Shown in pieces: positions 25,737 through 36,500 of a stretch of 64,000 nt of DNA (position 1 is its first letter; every line of letters begins with the position of its first letter). Made by a program: the position numbers and the translations under genes. A model generated the notes under the pieces. That model made no database searches. It was given only the letters and a program-made list of their open reading frames with translations, and was not told where the DNA came from. The DNA is from Pseudomonas ovata. Lineage in GTDB: Bacteria > Pseudomonadota > Gammaproteobacteria > Pseudomonadales > Pseudomonadaceae. The stretch lies in NCBI RefSeq assembly GCF_003131185.1, contig NZ_QFFU01000015.1, forward strand, positions 1-64,000, given 5' to 3'.

Positions 25737-26774
25737 TTACTTGGCCTGGGCTTCTACTTCAGCTTCTACGCGACGGTTGACTGCACGACCGGATTCGGTA
25801 GCGTTGTCAGCAACTGGACGCGATTCGCCGTAACCGACCGAGTTGACGCGGTTGGCGCCAACGCCGTACTGGTTGACCAGAACCTGTTTAACGGCGCTTG
25901 CGCGACGCTCGGACAGTTTCTGGTTGTAAGCGTCAGGACCGACGGAGTCAGTGTGACCTTCAACAGTGGTGGTGGTCTGTGGGTACTGCTGCATGAAGTC
26001 AGCCAGGTTCTTGATGTCGCCGTAGCTGTTAGGCTTGACAACCGACTTGTCGAAGTCGAACTTCACGTCCAGCTCGACACGAACCACTTCGGCAACGGCC
26101 GGGCAGCCATCAGCGTCAACGGTAACGTTGGCCGGGGTGTCAGGGCACTTGTCGACGTTGTCGCACACGCCGTCGTTGTCGCTGTCGGAGCACACTTCAG
26201 CTACTGGCGCTGGAGCCGGTGCTGCGGCTGGCTTGCTGCCGCCACCGAAGTTCACACCGATACCGACGCTTGGCGCCCACTCGGTGTCGCCCTGGTCGAT
26301 GTTGTACTGAGCTTCAACGCCGGCACGGGCGTAGAAGTTGTCAGTGAAGTACAGCTTGGCACCGCCGCCCAGGTTGGCGAAGGTCGAACCGTTACGGCCG
26401 CTACGGCCGGTCTGGCCGATGCTCTGGTCAGAGAAACCAGCGGAGACGTAAGGACGCAGCATGTCGCCTGGGTTGTTGAAGTGGTACAGAGCGTCCAGGG
26501 CGGTGTTGGAGCCCTTGATGTTCTTGCCATCTTCGCCACGGACGTTATGAACTTCGTCGTAGCCCAGACGCAGCTCGACGTCGTCGGTCAGGAAGTAGCC
26601 AATCGAACCACCGAACAGGTTGCCGTCGTTTTTGAAGTCGCGGGCGCTGTCGTAATATTCTTTTTTGGCGAAGCCTTCGATTTCGACTGCGCCTTGGCCT
26701 TGAGCCAGTGCGCCGAACGAAGTGGCGGCAACGATTGTACCAATGGCCAAGCCCAAGGTGTTTTTCAGTTTCAT
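25737..26774 (-). CDS. oprF: Major outer-membrane porin and peptidoglycan anchor OprF
   Basis: The 345-residue precursor has a signal peptide (MKLKNTLGLAIGTIVAATSFGALA). An N-terminal eight-stranded beta-barrel spans about 25-185, followed by a Pro/Ala linker with a cysteine-bearing Asp-rich repeat (VCSDSDNDGVCDNVDKCPD). The C-terminal OmpA-like peptidoglycan-binding domain contains VEGHTDSVGPDAYNQKLSERRA. OprF is the main structural outer-membrane protein of Pseudomonas and forms a slow, non-specific pore. It follows sigX by 106 bases on the same strand. In P. aeruginosa SigX drives much of oprF expression, and the same is likely here. Confidence 0.98.
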   Translation of the reverse strand: MKLKNTLGLAIGTIVAATSFGALAQGQGAVEIEGFAKKEYYDSARDFKNDGNLFGGSIGYFLTDDVELRLGYDEVHNVRGEDGKNIKGSNTALDALYHFNNPGDMLRPYVSAGFSDQSIGQTGRSGRNGSTFANLGGGAKLYFTDNFYARAGVEAQYNIDQGDTEWAPSVGIGVNFGGGSKPAAAPAPAPVAEVCSDSDNDGVCDNVDKCPDTPANVTVDADGCPAVAEVVRVELDVKFDFDKSVVKPNSYGDIKNLADFMQQYPQTTTTVEGHTDSVGPDAYNQKLSERRASAVKQVLVNQYGVGANRVNSVGYGESRPVADNATESGRAVNRRVEAEVEAQAK

Positions 26775-26880
26775 CCGTTAAATCCCCATCTGGTGATTGT
26801 AAAGCAGCCCCAAAATGCAGGGACAACTCGGTGGCAAGTCTATCAGAACATGCCGGCTCGTTAGAGGTATTTGCGCCGGG

Positions 26881-27471
26881 TTAAGTTTCGGCACTACCTG
26901 CAAATTTCTCCCGCAGCTTATCCAAAGCCCGCTTGTAGCGCATTTTCGTTGCGCTCAAGCCCATGTGCATGATGTCTGCGATTTCCTGGAACTCCAGCTC
27001 TGCGACAAAACGTAGCACCAGAATCTCCCGGTCAATCGGGTTCACATGCACAAGCCAGCGATCAAGCCCGCCCCGCTCTTCAGGTTTAGGCGTCCGGTCT
27101 TCGGTCGCTTCCTCGATCGGGTCGAGGCTCAACGCGTCCATCAAGCGACGCTTTCGCCGTTCCTTTCGATACTGAGTGATGCACTCGTTATAGGTGATGC
27201 TGTACAGCCAGGTCTTGAATTTCGATTTACCCTCGAAATTCTTCAGGCCGTACAGCACCTTAAGCATCACTTCCTGACAGACATCGTCCGCGTCGCGATC
27301 GTTCCCCAAATAACGTGCGCAGACGTTAAAAAGGGTGCGCTGGTAGCGACGCATCAGCTCCTCATAAGCACGCGTCACATGAAACAACTCATCATGGGCG
27401 CGCGCAACCAGCTCCTCATCAGAGAGTTCATGGGGTTCGTAGCGCAGCGATAGCGGAGAGGGTTTATTCAA
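26881..27471 (-). CDS. sigX: ECF sigma factor SigX
   Basis: This is a 196-residue extracytoplasmic-function sigma factor. Region 2 includes RYQRTLFNVCARYLGNDRDADDVCQEVMLKV and FKTWLYSITYNECI. Region 4 includes PIDREILVLRFVAELEFQEIADIMHMGLSATKMRYKRALDKL, the helix-turn-helix for the -35 box. No anti-sigma factor gene is adjacent, as is typical of the sigX-oprF locus. SigX responds to envelope stress and controls oprF and fatty-acid genes in P. aeruginosa. The neighbours cmpX and cfrX upstream complete the conserved locus. Confidence 0.97.
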   Translation of the reverse strand: MNKPSPLSLRYEPHELSDEELVARAHDELFHVTRAYEELMRRYQRTLFNVCARYLGNDRDADDVCQEVMLKVLYGLKNFEGKSKFKTWLYSITYNECITQYRKERRKRRLMDALSLDPIEEATEDRTPKPEERGGLDRWLVHVNPIDREILVLRFVAELEFQEIADIMHMGLSATKMRYKRALDKLREKFAGSAET

Positions 27472-27558
27472 AACGAATCGTGCCGAAAGTCAGGTCAAAG
27501 GCCGCCATCACCTGTAAACAGGCGATTTGATGGCGGCACAGATTAGCAGGTTAGCCGC

Positions 27559-28389
27559 TTAACGGCTGCTAACACGCTGCTCGAGAAGAATCCGGTTGGA
27601 AAACGAAACCAACTCCCCATCATCGGTCAACAGCGTGGTCTTGACCGTCCCTATTTCCTCGATCTGCCCTTCGATATCGCCGACCTGAACCATCTGGCCG
27701 ACCTGATAGAGTTCACGTACATAAATACCCGCCAGGATCTGCCCGGCGATTTCCCGGCTGCCCAGCCCCATCGCCAGGGCGACGGCCAGACCTACGGTAA
27801 TCAGCACAATGACGATCACATGGTTCAGCAGGTCGGTCTTGACCTCCAGCTGACTGATCGCCACCGAGATACTGATAATGATCACCAGGCCCTGCGCCAC
27901 GCGCCCCAGGCCCGCAGCATAGTCGACACCCACACCTTCTGCCGCACCTCGCACCAGGCCATTGGCCAACTGTGCCAGCAGCACGCCGACCAGCAGCACC
28001 AGAGCGGCGCCAAATACCTTGGGCAGGTACAGCGCAAGCATGTCCAGAGTCGCAGAGACCCGCTGCAAGCCGAGCGATTCTGCCGCAGAAACCAGAAAAA
28101 TCAAGAGCACAAACCAGTACACGATCTTGCCGATCAGGGTCGAGATCGGCACCTTGACCCCGGCGCGGCTGATCAGCTTGGTCAGCCCGGTACCGTTCAT
28201 CAGGCGATCCAGGCCCAGCTTGGCCAGCAGCCTGGACAACAGGGCATCAAGCAGCTTGGCCACCACGAAGCCCAGTACCACCACCACCAGCGCACCGAAC
28301 AGGCTGGGGATGAAATTTGCAATCTTGGTCCACAATGCCGTCATTGCAGTCACGAGACTCTGGGTCCAGAGGTCCAATTCCATGTTCAA
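27559..28389 (-). CDS. cmpX: CmpX, MscS-related membrane channel protein
   Basis: This 276-residue inner-membrane protein has about five hydrophobic helices (SLFGALVVVVLGFVVAKLLDALL, YWFVLLIFLVSAAESL, LPKVFGAALVLLVGVLLAQLA, GLVIIISISVAI, VIVIVLITVGLAVALAMGLG). A small C-terminal beta-rich part follows (GQMVQVGDIEGQIEEIGTVKTTLL) that resembles the MscS cytoplasmic domain. In P. aeruginosa, cmpX lies next to sigX and its loss activates SigX. A mechanosensitive or osmotic role is likely. It overlaps cfrX by four bases. Confidence 0.92.
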   Translation of the reverse strand: MNMELDLWTQSLVTAMTALWTKIANFIPSLFGALVVVVLGFVVAKLLDALLSRLLAKLGLDRLMNGTGLTKLISRAGVKVPISTLIGKIVYWFVLLIFLVSAAESLGLQRVSATLDMLALYLPKVFGAALVLLVGVLLAQLANGLVRGAAEGVGVDYAAGLGRVAQGLVIIISISVAISQLEVKTDLLNHVIVIVLITVGLAVALAMGLGSREIAGQILAGIYVRELYQVGQMVQVGDIEGQIEEIGTVKTTLLTDDGELVSFSNRILLEQRVSSR

Positions 28390-28634
28390 TCAGCCTTATC
28401 GACAGGGCGCACAGCAGGCTTGCTGCGACGCGAAACCGGGGCAACGTGGGCGCTGCCGTTATTGACGGCAATCATCATGGCTTGCGTCCAGCGGCCCAGC
28501 AGGCCGAACAGCACGCCGGCACCGACCTGCCGGTTGGCGGTTTTCAGGACGCGGCCCAGACAGGCATCATCATCCCGAATGGAGGACGATGCCTTGAGCA
28601 TGTCCCGCAGGGATTCTTCAAACGGATCGTGCAT
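28386..28634 (-). CDS. cfrX: CfrX/CrfX small protein
   Basis: The 82-residue protein begins MHDPFEESLRDMLKAS and contains DDDACLGRVLKTANRQVGAGVLFGLLGRWTQAMMIAVNNGSAHVAPV, matching the small protein encoded before cmpX and sigX in Pseudomonas. I chose ATG 28634, preceded by GAGGTGG, over a codon 12 bases upstream. The stop overlaps the cmpX start by ATGA, so translation is coupled. The central hydrophobic segment may touch the membrane. Its molecular function is not established to my knowledge. Confidence 0.88.
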   Translation of the reverse strand: MHDPFEESLRDMLKASSSIRDDDACLGRVLKTANRQVGAGVLFGLLGRWTQAMMIAVNNGSAHVAPVSRRSKPAVRPVDKAD

Positions 28635-28720
28635 CTGCCACCTCACGCAATGTCACAGAAAGACGCAGCCCCAGGCCAACGAGTCACACCGGGCTGCTTC
28701 TTGCCAAGATGAAACATTCT

Positions 28721-29716
28721 TCATAACCAGCGCAAACGCCGGAACAGCCACCACTGCCCCACGGCCAGCGCCACGATCAGGCCACACGCAATCAGGAAGC
28801 CGTTCGCGCTGTCCGCACCCGGAATGCCGCCGACATTGATGCCCAGCAGGCCGGTCAGGAATGTCATGGGCAGGAAAATACCGGTGATGATGCCGAAACG
28901 GTACATGGTGCGGTTCATCCGCTCCCTCAACTGGCGGTCCTCGGCTTCAAGCAGCAGGCCCAGGCGCTCGCGGGTCAGCTCCAGCTCTTCAAGGTAACGG
29001 GTCAGGCTGTTGTTCAGCTCGTTCCAGTAGTCGACATCGTCATCGACAAACCACGTCAGGCGGCTGCGTGACAACTGGGCGAAGATGTCGCGCTGGGGCG
29101 CCAGGAAGCGGCGCAGCCCGGCCGCACGACGACGGGTCTGCAGCAGCAGGCCGTGGTCGGGGCTGTAGCACTCGTCGGCGTCGTTGCGCTCTTCCTCTTC
29201 GTCCACTGTCTCGGTCAGGTCACCGACCAGGTCCTGGAGCTTGTCGGTCAGCAATTGCGACAGGGTCAGGATCAGCTCGGAAGCGGTTTTGGGCCCACGG
29301 CCCTCGAGCAGTTGCCCGATCAACTCCTCGGTGGCCCGCAAGGGCCGCAGGCGCAGGGAAATGATGCGCTGGGCGGCCGCAAAGATGCGCACCGAGACCA
29401 TGTCTTCAGGCTCGGCGCCCGGATTGAGGTTGACCCCGCGCAGAAACAGCAGCAATTGCTGGTCCGGCAACGCCAGCAGGCGTGGCCGGGTGTTTTCTTC
29501 AAGCAGCAAGGTGCAGCTGAATTCACTCAAGCCGCTGTCATTGCGCAACCAGGCGTGCGTCTGGGGGTGGCTGCGGTCCCAGTGCAGCCACAGGCTTTCC
29601 TGCGGCTGCAGGTGCAAGGCGCCCAGTTCGGTGCGGGCCAGTTGCCGTGCGCCCCCATTGCCATCCAGTACCAGGGCATGGACCAGGCCCCATTGCGCGT
29701 TGGCTTCGTCAAACAT
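28721..29716 (-). CDS. CorA/ZntB-family divalent cation transporter (CmaX-like)
   Basis: The 331 residues have the CorA/ZntB layout: a large acidic cytoplasmic N-terminal domain with long helices (DDDVDYWNELNNSLTRYLEELELTRERL), then two C-terminal membrane helices (IITGIFLPMTFLTGLLGIN and NGFLIACGLIVALAVGQWWLF) joined by a loop with the signature GIN-VGGIPG. The GIN-type motif and IPG end favour the ZntB branch (zinc). P. aeruginosa annotators called the syntenic gene cmaX. The substrate cannot be settled from sequence alone. It follows rraA by 13 bases. Confidence 0.88.
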   Translation of the reverse strand: MFDEANAQWGLVHALVLDGNGGARQLARTELGALHLQPQESLWLHWDRSHPQTHAWLRNDSGLSEFSCTLLLEENTRPRLLALPDQQLLLFLRGVNLNPGAEPEDMVSVRIFAAAQRIISLRLRPLRATEELIGQLLEGRGPKTASELILTLSQLLTDKLQDLVGDLTETVDEEEERNDADECYSPDHGLLLQTRRRAAGLRRFLAPQRDIFAQLSRSRLTWFVDDDVDYWNELNNSLTRYLEELELTRERLGLLLEAEDRQLRERMNRTMYRFGIITGIFLPMTFLTGLLGINVGGIPGADSANGFLIACGLIVALAVGQWWLFRRLRWL

Positions 29717-29729
29717 TCGCTAATTTCAC

Positions 29730-30218
29730 TTACTCAGGCATGCTCAGGGCAGTGGGGGAAATGATCACACCGTTGTTGTCGGCGTACAGATAGTGGCCGG
29801 GATGGAAGGTCACGCCGGCAAAGGTCACCGGCACATCGACATCCCCGACGTTGCGGCGCACCGAACGCAGCGGATGGCTGGCCAGTGCCTGCACGCCCAG
29901 GTCGGTCTGGGCGATGATATCGACGTCACGGATGCAGCCGTAGACCAGCACCCCTTCCCAGCCATTGCTGGCGGCCTGCCCGGCCAGGATATCGCCCAGC
30001 AGCGCGCAGCGCAGTGAGCCGCCGCCGTCCACCACCAACACCTTGCCCTTGCCGTCCTGCCCCACCAGCTCCTTGACCCGCGAGTTGTCTTCGAAGCATT
30101 TGACCGTGACGATCTGGCCACCGAACGAATCGCGACCGCCAAAGTTGCTGAACATCGGCTCCAGTACCGTCACGGAATCGGGATGAGCATCGCACAAATC
30201 CGGGGTGATGTAGTGCAT
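29730..30218 (-). CDS. rraA: RraA family protein (RNase E activity regulator / HMG-aldolase-like)
   Basis: The 162 residues match RraA: FSNFGGRDSFGGQIVTVKCFEDNS, VLVVDGGGSLRCALLGDILA, GWEGVLVYGCIRDVD, and GHYLYADNNGVIIS. E. coli RraA binds and inhibits RNase E. The fold is shared with HMG/CHA aldolases, and the GCIRD motif carries the Arg-Asp pair used there, so an enzymatic role is a real alternative. I chose ATG 30218 with AGGAG upstream, because the open frame further upstream reads into the repeat element. Confidence 0.9.
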   Translation of the reverse strand: MHYITPDLCDAHPDSVTVLEPMFSNFGGRDSFGGQIVTVKCFEDNSRVKELVGQDGKGKVLVVDGGGSLRCALLGDILAGQAASNGWEGVLVYGCIRDVDIIAQTDLGVQALASHPLRSVRRNVGDVDVPVTFAGVTFHPGHYLYADNNGVIISPTALSMPE

Positions 30219-30279
30219 GGGGTAACTCCTGTCAGTCAATGGCGGGGGTCCGGTGCCAGGCCTCAGGCCATGGCCCGAC

Positions 30280-30437
30280 CCAGGCTGTGTAAAAACGTAG
30301 TGAGCGAAGGCCAGGCAAGGCGCAAACAAGCGAAAAAGCGGAGTTTACGGGTTGTAAATGAGCATTTTGATCGGACTCGCGCCCGAGCCTGTTTTCAACG
30401 CAGCATGGCCGAGCGTAGTAGTTTTTACACAGTCTGG
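30280..30437. mobile_element. MITE-like 158-bp element with 17-bp terminal inverted repeats
   Basis: The left end CCAGGCTGTGTAAAAAC (30280-30296) and the inverted right end (30421-30437) agree at 16 of 17 bases, and similarity continues inward to about 25 bases. The interior has no coding capacity. It lies between the rraA start and the estX stop. Elements of this form recur in Pseudomonas genomes, as I recall. No clear target duplication was seen. A transposase acting in trans is assumed, not shown. Confidence 0.7.
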
Positions 30438-30477
30438 ACCGTGACCGTACCCAGCCACAGGCCATTGTGCAAGCCTC

Positions 30478-31479
30478 TCACGTTTCGGCCGTCACGCCCT
30501 GCGGCGGCTCGACAGCGGGCAGCGACTCACCGACCGGACGCTGCTGCAACCAGTCGAGCACCCGGGGCCAGACCTGTTCTTGCGCCGCCGCGCTGACCAG
30601 CATGCGCACATGATCGAAATCCTCGCTGAAACCCTGCCGGCGCCCCAGGCTCAGGAACTGGCGCTGCCCGGAGCCAAAGCGTTCAAGCAGCAGGCGGCAG
30701 GCCCAGGGCGGATCCTGATGGTCGCCTTCGGCCGCCACGGCCAGCACCGGCAGGCGCACATTGGCAAGGCCGGCCCACCAATGGTTGTCACGCTCGCCAA
30801 AACGTCCGAACAGGCCATGCCAGCGCATGCTCTCCAGGGCCACGCCGACCGGCTCGTCTTCCGGACCGCGCTTGAAGCGCGACCCGGAAATATGTTCGAA
30901 CGAGCGCAGCAGTAGACGGCCTGCCCATTGCACCGGCGGGATTTTCAGCGGCCAGTAATAGCGGCTGACCTGGCTGCCGAACAGCGCCACGGAAGCGGCA
31001 TCGTTCTCGCCCAGATACTGGCCGCCCAAGGCCGCCGCCAGGGTCGTGCCACCCAGCGAATGGCCGATCCAGTGCGGCACCTGCCCGCTCAGTTCCTTGA
31101 CGAAGGCGCCGATGACCGGCAGGTCGTAACGGGCGTAATCGGCCACTTTGTTGGTGCGCCAGGTCGCGTTGCGTGCCGACAGGCCGTGCCCGCGCATTTC
31201 AGCGATCCACACATCAAAGCCGGCGCGCGCCAGATAAGGCCCCAGACCAATGCCCTTGGGCGAGTACCAGAAGCGGCGGTTGGAAAAACTGCCATGCAGC
31301 AGAATCACCGGCACACCGCGCGGCCGGGCCTGGTCGACCAGGCCAAGACGGGTGACGGCCAGCTCGACAGTGGCATCGGGACTGTTGCCAGGCTTGAGAC
31401 GGTAGACATCTTCGACCAGATCGCCGCGACGTTCGGCGCTCATCAACGCCACGGGAAAAAGAGAGCTGCTGCTTTGCAT
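30478..31479 (-). CDS. Alpha/beta hydrolase (EstX-like esterase/lipase)
   Basis: This 333-residue hydrolase has the oxyanion motif VILLHGSFSNRRFW near residue 60, the nucleophile elbow IGHSLGGTT near 155, an acid residue candidate in AVAAEGDHQDP, and a final His in FDHVRMLVSA. No signal peptide is visible, so it is probably cytoplasmic. The start MQSSSSLFPV at 31479 was preferred because upstream codons run into the ppsA terminator. In P. aeruginosa the syntenic gene is annotated estX. The substrate is unknown. Confidence 0.82.
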   Translation of the reverse strand: MQSSSSLFPVALMSAERRGDLVEDVYRLKPGNSPDATVELAVTRLGLVDQARPRGVPVILLHGSFSNRRFWYSPKGIGLGPYLARAGFDVWIAEMRGHGLSARNATWRTNKVADYARYDLPVIGAFVKELSGQVPHWIGHSLGGTTLAAALGGQYLGENDAASVALFGSQVSRYYWPLKIPPVQWAGRLLLRSFEHISGSRFKRGPEDEPVGVALESMRWHGLFGRFGERDNHWWAGLANVRLPVLAVAAEGDHQDPPWACRLLLERFGSGQRQFLSLGRRQGFSEDFDHVRMLVSAAAQEQVWPRVLDWLQQRPVGESLPAVEPPQGVTAET

Positions 31480-31539
31480 AGTGTTCTTGATCAAGAGTTC
31501 AAGGGCATCCGGCCCTTGAGTGGCACAAAACGACTGGAT

Positions 31540-31573
31540 AAAAAAAGGCGGCCTCCGGAGGAAACCGCCTTTC
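31540..31573 (-). terminator. Rho-independent terminator of ppsA
   Basis: On the reverse strand AAAGGCGG pairs with CCGCCTTT around a CCTCCGGAGG centre and runs into seven Ts. It lies 49 bases beyond the ppsA stop and separates ppsA from the esterase gene. Confidence 0.9.
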
Positions 31574-31621
31574 TCGACCATCCCGAACCGTGTAGACGGC
31601 CCGGAACGTCATCGCATCACA

Positions 31622-33997
<2,376 letters not shown>

Positions 33998-34225
33998 GGT
34001 GATCTCTCCACTAACTATTGTTCGTTGTTGGGAAAAGCTCATGGGTGCCTCTGAAAACGACCTGCGTTGTCATCGCTGACTGCCTTGCCTGCGTTTCCAG
34101 AAGTACCCTGTGGTACCCGGGCGCTTGTGGCCCGGGCCTGGAAAAAGCGAGAATGCGGGCCATGAGGCCGGCAAGCGCGCCTATCATATCCAAGAATCGT
34201 CATCTGCTTAAAGCCAGGGCCGCCA

Positions 34226-35044
34226 ATGAAACGATCCGCGTTCTTCATTTCCGATGGTACCGGTATCACCGCCGAGACACTCGGACAAAGCCTGCTGGCG
34301 CAATTTGAAAACATCGCGTTCAGCAAATTTACCCGGCCCTACATCGACAGCGTCGAGAAAGCCCGGGCGATGGTACAACAAATCAATCAAGCCGCCGAAC
34401 GCGACGATGTGCGACCGATCATCTTCGACACCATCGTCAATCAGGAAATACGCGAGATCCTGGCCACCTCCAACGGCTTCATGATCGATATTTTCTCCAC
34501 CTTTCTGGCGCCACTCGAGCAAGAGCTTAGTTCACACTCCTCTTATTCGGTGGGCAAATCCCACTCCATTGGTCACAACTCCAACTACATGGAGCGCATC
34601 GAAGCGGTGAACTTTGCCCTGGACAACGATGATGGCGCCCGCACCCATTATTACGACAAGGCCGACATCATCCTGGTCGGCGTGTCGCGTTGTGGCAAGA
34701 CGCCGACGTGTCTGTACATGGCCATGCAGTTCGGCATCCGCGCCGCCAACTACCCGTTGACCGAAGACGACATGGAACGCCTGCAGTTGCCCACGGCCTT
34801 GAAGAACCACCGCAGCAAACTGTTCGGCCTGACCATCGACCCCGACCGGTTGACCGCCATTCGCCATGAGCGCAAGCCCAACAGCCGCTACGCCAGCTAT
34901 GCCCAGTGCGAATTCGAAGTGCGTGAAGTGGAAAGCCTGTTTCGCCGCGAGAACATCGCGCACCTGAACTCCACGCACTTCTCGGTCGAGGAAATCTCGG
35001 CCAAGGTGCTGGTCGAGAAAGGGGTCGAGCGGCGGTTCAAGTGA
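34226..35044 (+). CDS. ppsR: PEP synthase regulatory protein (bifunctional kinase/pyrophosphorylase)
   Basis: This DUF299-family protein switches PEP synthase off by ADP-dependent phosphorylation and on by phosphate-dependent dephosphorylation. The 272 residues begin KRSAFFISDGTGITAETLGQSLL. They carry the P-loop-like VGVSRCGKTPTCLYMA near 150-165 and GLTIDPDRLTAIRHERKPNS near 205. Divergent placement from ppsA across 228 bases matches the functional pairing. The length is standard for the family. Confidence 0.96.
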   Translation: MKRSAFFISDGTGITAETLGQSLLAQFENIAFSKFTRPYIDSVEKARAMVQQINQAAERDDVRPIIFDTIVNQEIREILATSNGFMIDIFSTFLAPLEQELSSHSSYSVGKSHSIGHNSNYMERIEAVNFALDNDDGARTHYYDKADIILVGVSRCGKTPTCLYMAMQFGIRAANYPLTEDDMERLQLPTALKNHRSKLFGLTIDPDRLTAIRHERKPNSRYASYAQCEFEVREVESLFRRENIAHLNSTHFSVEEISAKVLVEKGVERRFK

Positions 35045-35177
35045 CTGCAAGCGGCAAGCGCCAGGGTGGCAGGCGGGTCGTTTGTATTCCTGCAGGGAAT
35101 GGGCCCATGCGCAGGCAGAATTTTATTTCATGACGCCGCTCAAGTAGGTTGAGTGCTCCAGCATAAGGAGATCACCC

Positions 35178-35813
35178 ATGAGCAACGCCCCGCTGCGCCT
35201 GTACGTCGATGACCGTTTTACCAGCCCCTATGCCCTGTCGGCGTTCGTGGTGCTGCGCGAAAAAGGCCTCGACTTCGATCTGCTCCCGGTCAACCTGCAG
35301 CAGGCCGAGCACCGTCATGAAGACTATGCAGCCCTGTCACTGACCCGCCGTGTGCCGACCCTGGTCCATGGGGACTTTGCGCTGTCGGAATCCTCGGCCA
35401 TTACCGAGTACCTGGACGAGGCTTTTCCCGACGTTCGGGTGTACCCGCAAGACCCGAAACAACGCGCCCGCGCCCGCCAGGTGCAGGCCTGGCTGCGCAG
35501 CGACCTGCTGGCGATCCGCGCCGAACGCTCAACGCTGGTGGTGTTCTATGGCCAGAAAGTCGAGGCGCCCTTGTCGGTCGATGGCCAACTGGCTGCCGAC
35601 ACGCTGATCGCCGCCGCGCAACACCTGCTGCAGGACGGTCGCGAGCATGTGTGCGGGCAGTGGTCGATTGCCGATGTCGACCTGGCGCTGATGCTCAACC
35701 GCCTGATTCTCAACGGCGATCCGGTGCCGCAGGGTCTGGTCGACTACGCCACGCGTCAATGCCAGCGTCCCTCGGTGCAAGCGTGGTTCCGGTTGCAACG
35801 TCCAGCGCTCTGA
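35178..35813 (+). CDS. yfcF: Glutathione S-transferase, YfcF-like
   Basis: The 211-residue protein has a thioredoxin-like N-terminal domain (RLYVDDRFTSPYALSAFVVLREKGLDF, with RRVPTLVHGDFALSESSAITEYLDE binding glutathione through the ES pair near residue 70). A helical C-terminal domain follows (QWSIADVDLALMLNRLILNGD). The pattern fits the YfcF branch, which has glutathione-dependent disulfide-bond and peroxidase activity in E. coli. TAAGGAG precedes ATG 35178. It is probably a single-gene unit, converging on the DUF1266 operon. Confidence 0.85.
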   Translation: MSNAPLRLYVDDRFTSPYALSAFVVLREKGLDFDLLPVNLQQAEHRHEDYAALSLTRRVPTLVHGDFALSESSAITEYLDEAFPDVRVYPQDPKQRARARQVQAWLRSDLLAIRAERSTLVVFYGQKVEAPLSVDGQLAADTLIAAAQHLLQDGREHVCGQWSIADVDLALMLNRLILNGDPVPQGLVDYATRQCQRPSVQAWFRLQRPAL

Positions 35814-35834
35814 CCACCGCCCACCGCCCCGTCA

Positions 35835-36500
35835 TTACGGGGCAACCGGGTCGAGTGCCGGCAACGCGTTCCATGGCAGCTCGGCCCAGCCGCCCGATGG
35901 CGGTTCGAGCAAGCTGTCCAGGTCGGCCTGATCGAAGCGGCCGCCCAGGCCGTCAGCCCTGAAGGCGGCCACCCATTGCTGGCGTCCGACCAGATAGGCC
36001 TGACCAAAATCCTCCCAACTGTCGAAGCACTCCTGGGCGCGCTGGGCATTGAGCAACAGCACCCGCCAGGCCGGCTCGCGCTCGACCCAGCCCTGTAACA
36101 AGGCACAACGCACCAGGAAAGCGACGCGCACACAGGCAAACCCCATCGCGGCACGCGGGTCATCGGTGGCGTTGAGCTTGTCCAGATCCAGGCGATACCA
36201 CTGCCTTTCAAGCATCGTTTCAAAATGCTCACGGGCCTGCTCATCACTGGCATCGTTGCGCAAACCGATCTGGTGCAACAGGGGTGCCCTGAGATAAGCC
36301 CGGCCTTCATCGGTCAGAGCGCCGACATCGGCCTCAAAGAAACCGCTGATCGAGGTCGCGACCAATATGGGCTCAGCCAGTTTCAAGGCCCGATGGCGAC
36401 GCGGACTGAACAGAATCGGGCTTGGCAACGGTATCGGGCGCTTGCGCCGCAGGCAGTACCCGCACACGACAACCACGATGCAGATCAGCAGGATGTTCAT
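35835..36500 (-). CDS. DUF1266-like protein with N-terminal membrane helix
   Basis: This 221-residue protein starts with a hydrophobic anchor (MNILLICIVVVVCGYCLRRKR), with its basic residues on the cytoplasmic side. The C-terminal half has the DUF1266-like pattern ...RAQECFDSWEDFGQAYLVGRQQW. DUF1266 proteins have no proven function that I know of. The start overlaps the stop of the PcfJ-like gene by ATGA, so it is the last gene of a coupled three-gene operon. The family call is from the SWEDFGxAYLxGR signature and is moderately sure. Confidence 0.7.
   Translation of the reverse strand: MNILLICIVVVVCGYCLRRKRPIPLPSPILFSPRRHRALKLAEPILVATSISGFFEADVGALTDEGRAYLRAPLLHQIGLRNDASDEQAREHFETMLERQWYRLDLDKLNATDDPRAAMGFACVRVAFLVRCALLQGWVEREPAWRVLLLNAQRAQECFDSWEDFGQAYLVGRQQWVAAFRADGLGGRFDQADLDSLLEPPSGGWAELPWNALPALDPVAP

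Noticed and set aside
33998..34042. ATG 34042 as the start of ppsA
   Set aside because: No ribosome binding site precedes it. TTG 33997 has GGAGAG upstream and gives the normal protein length.
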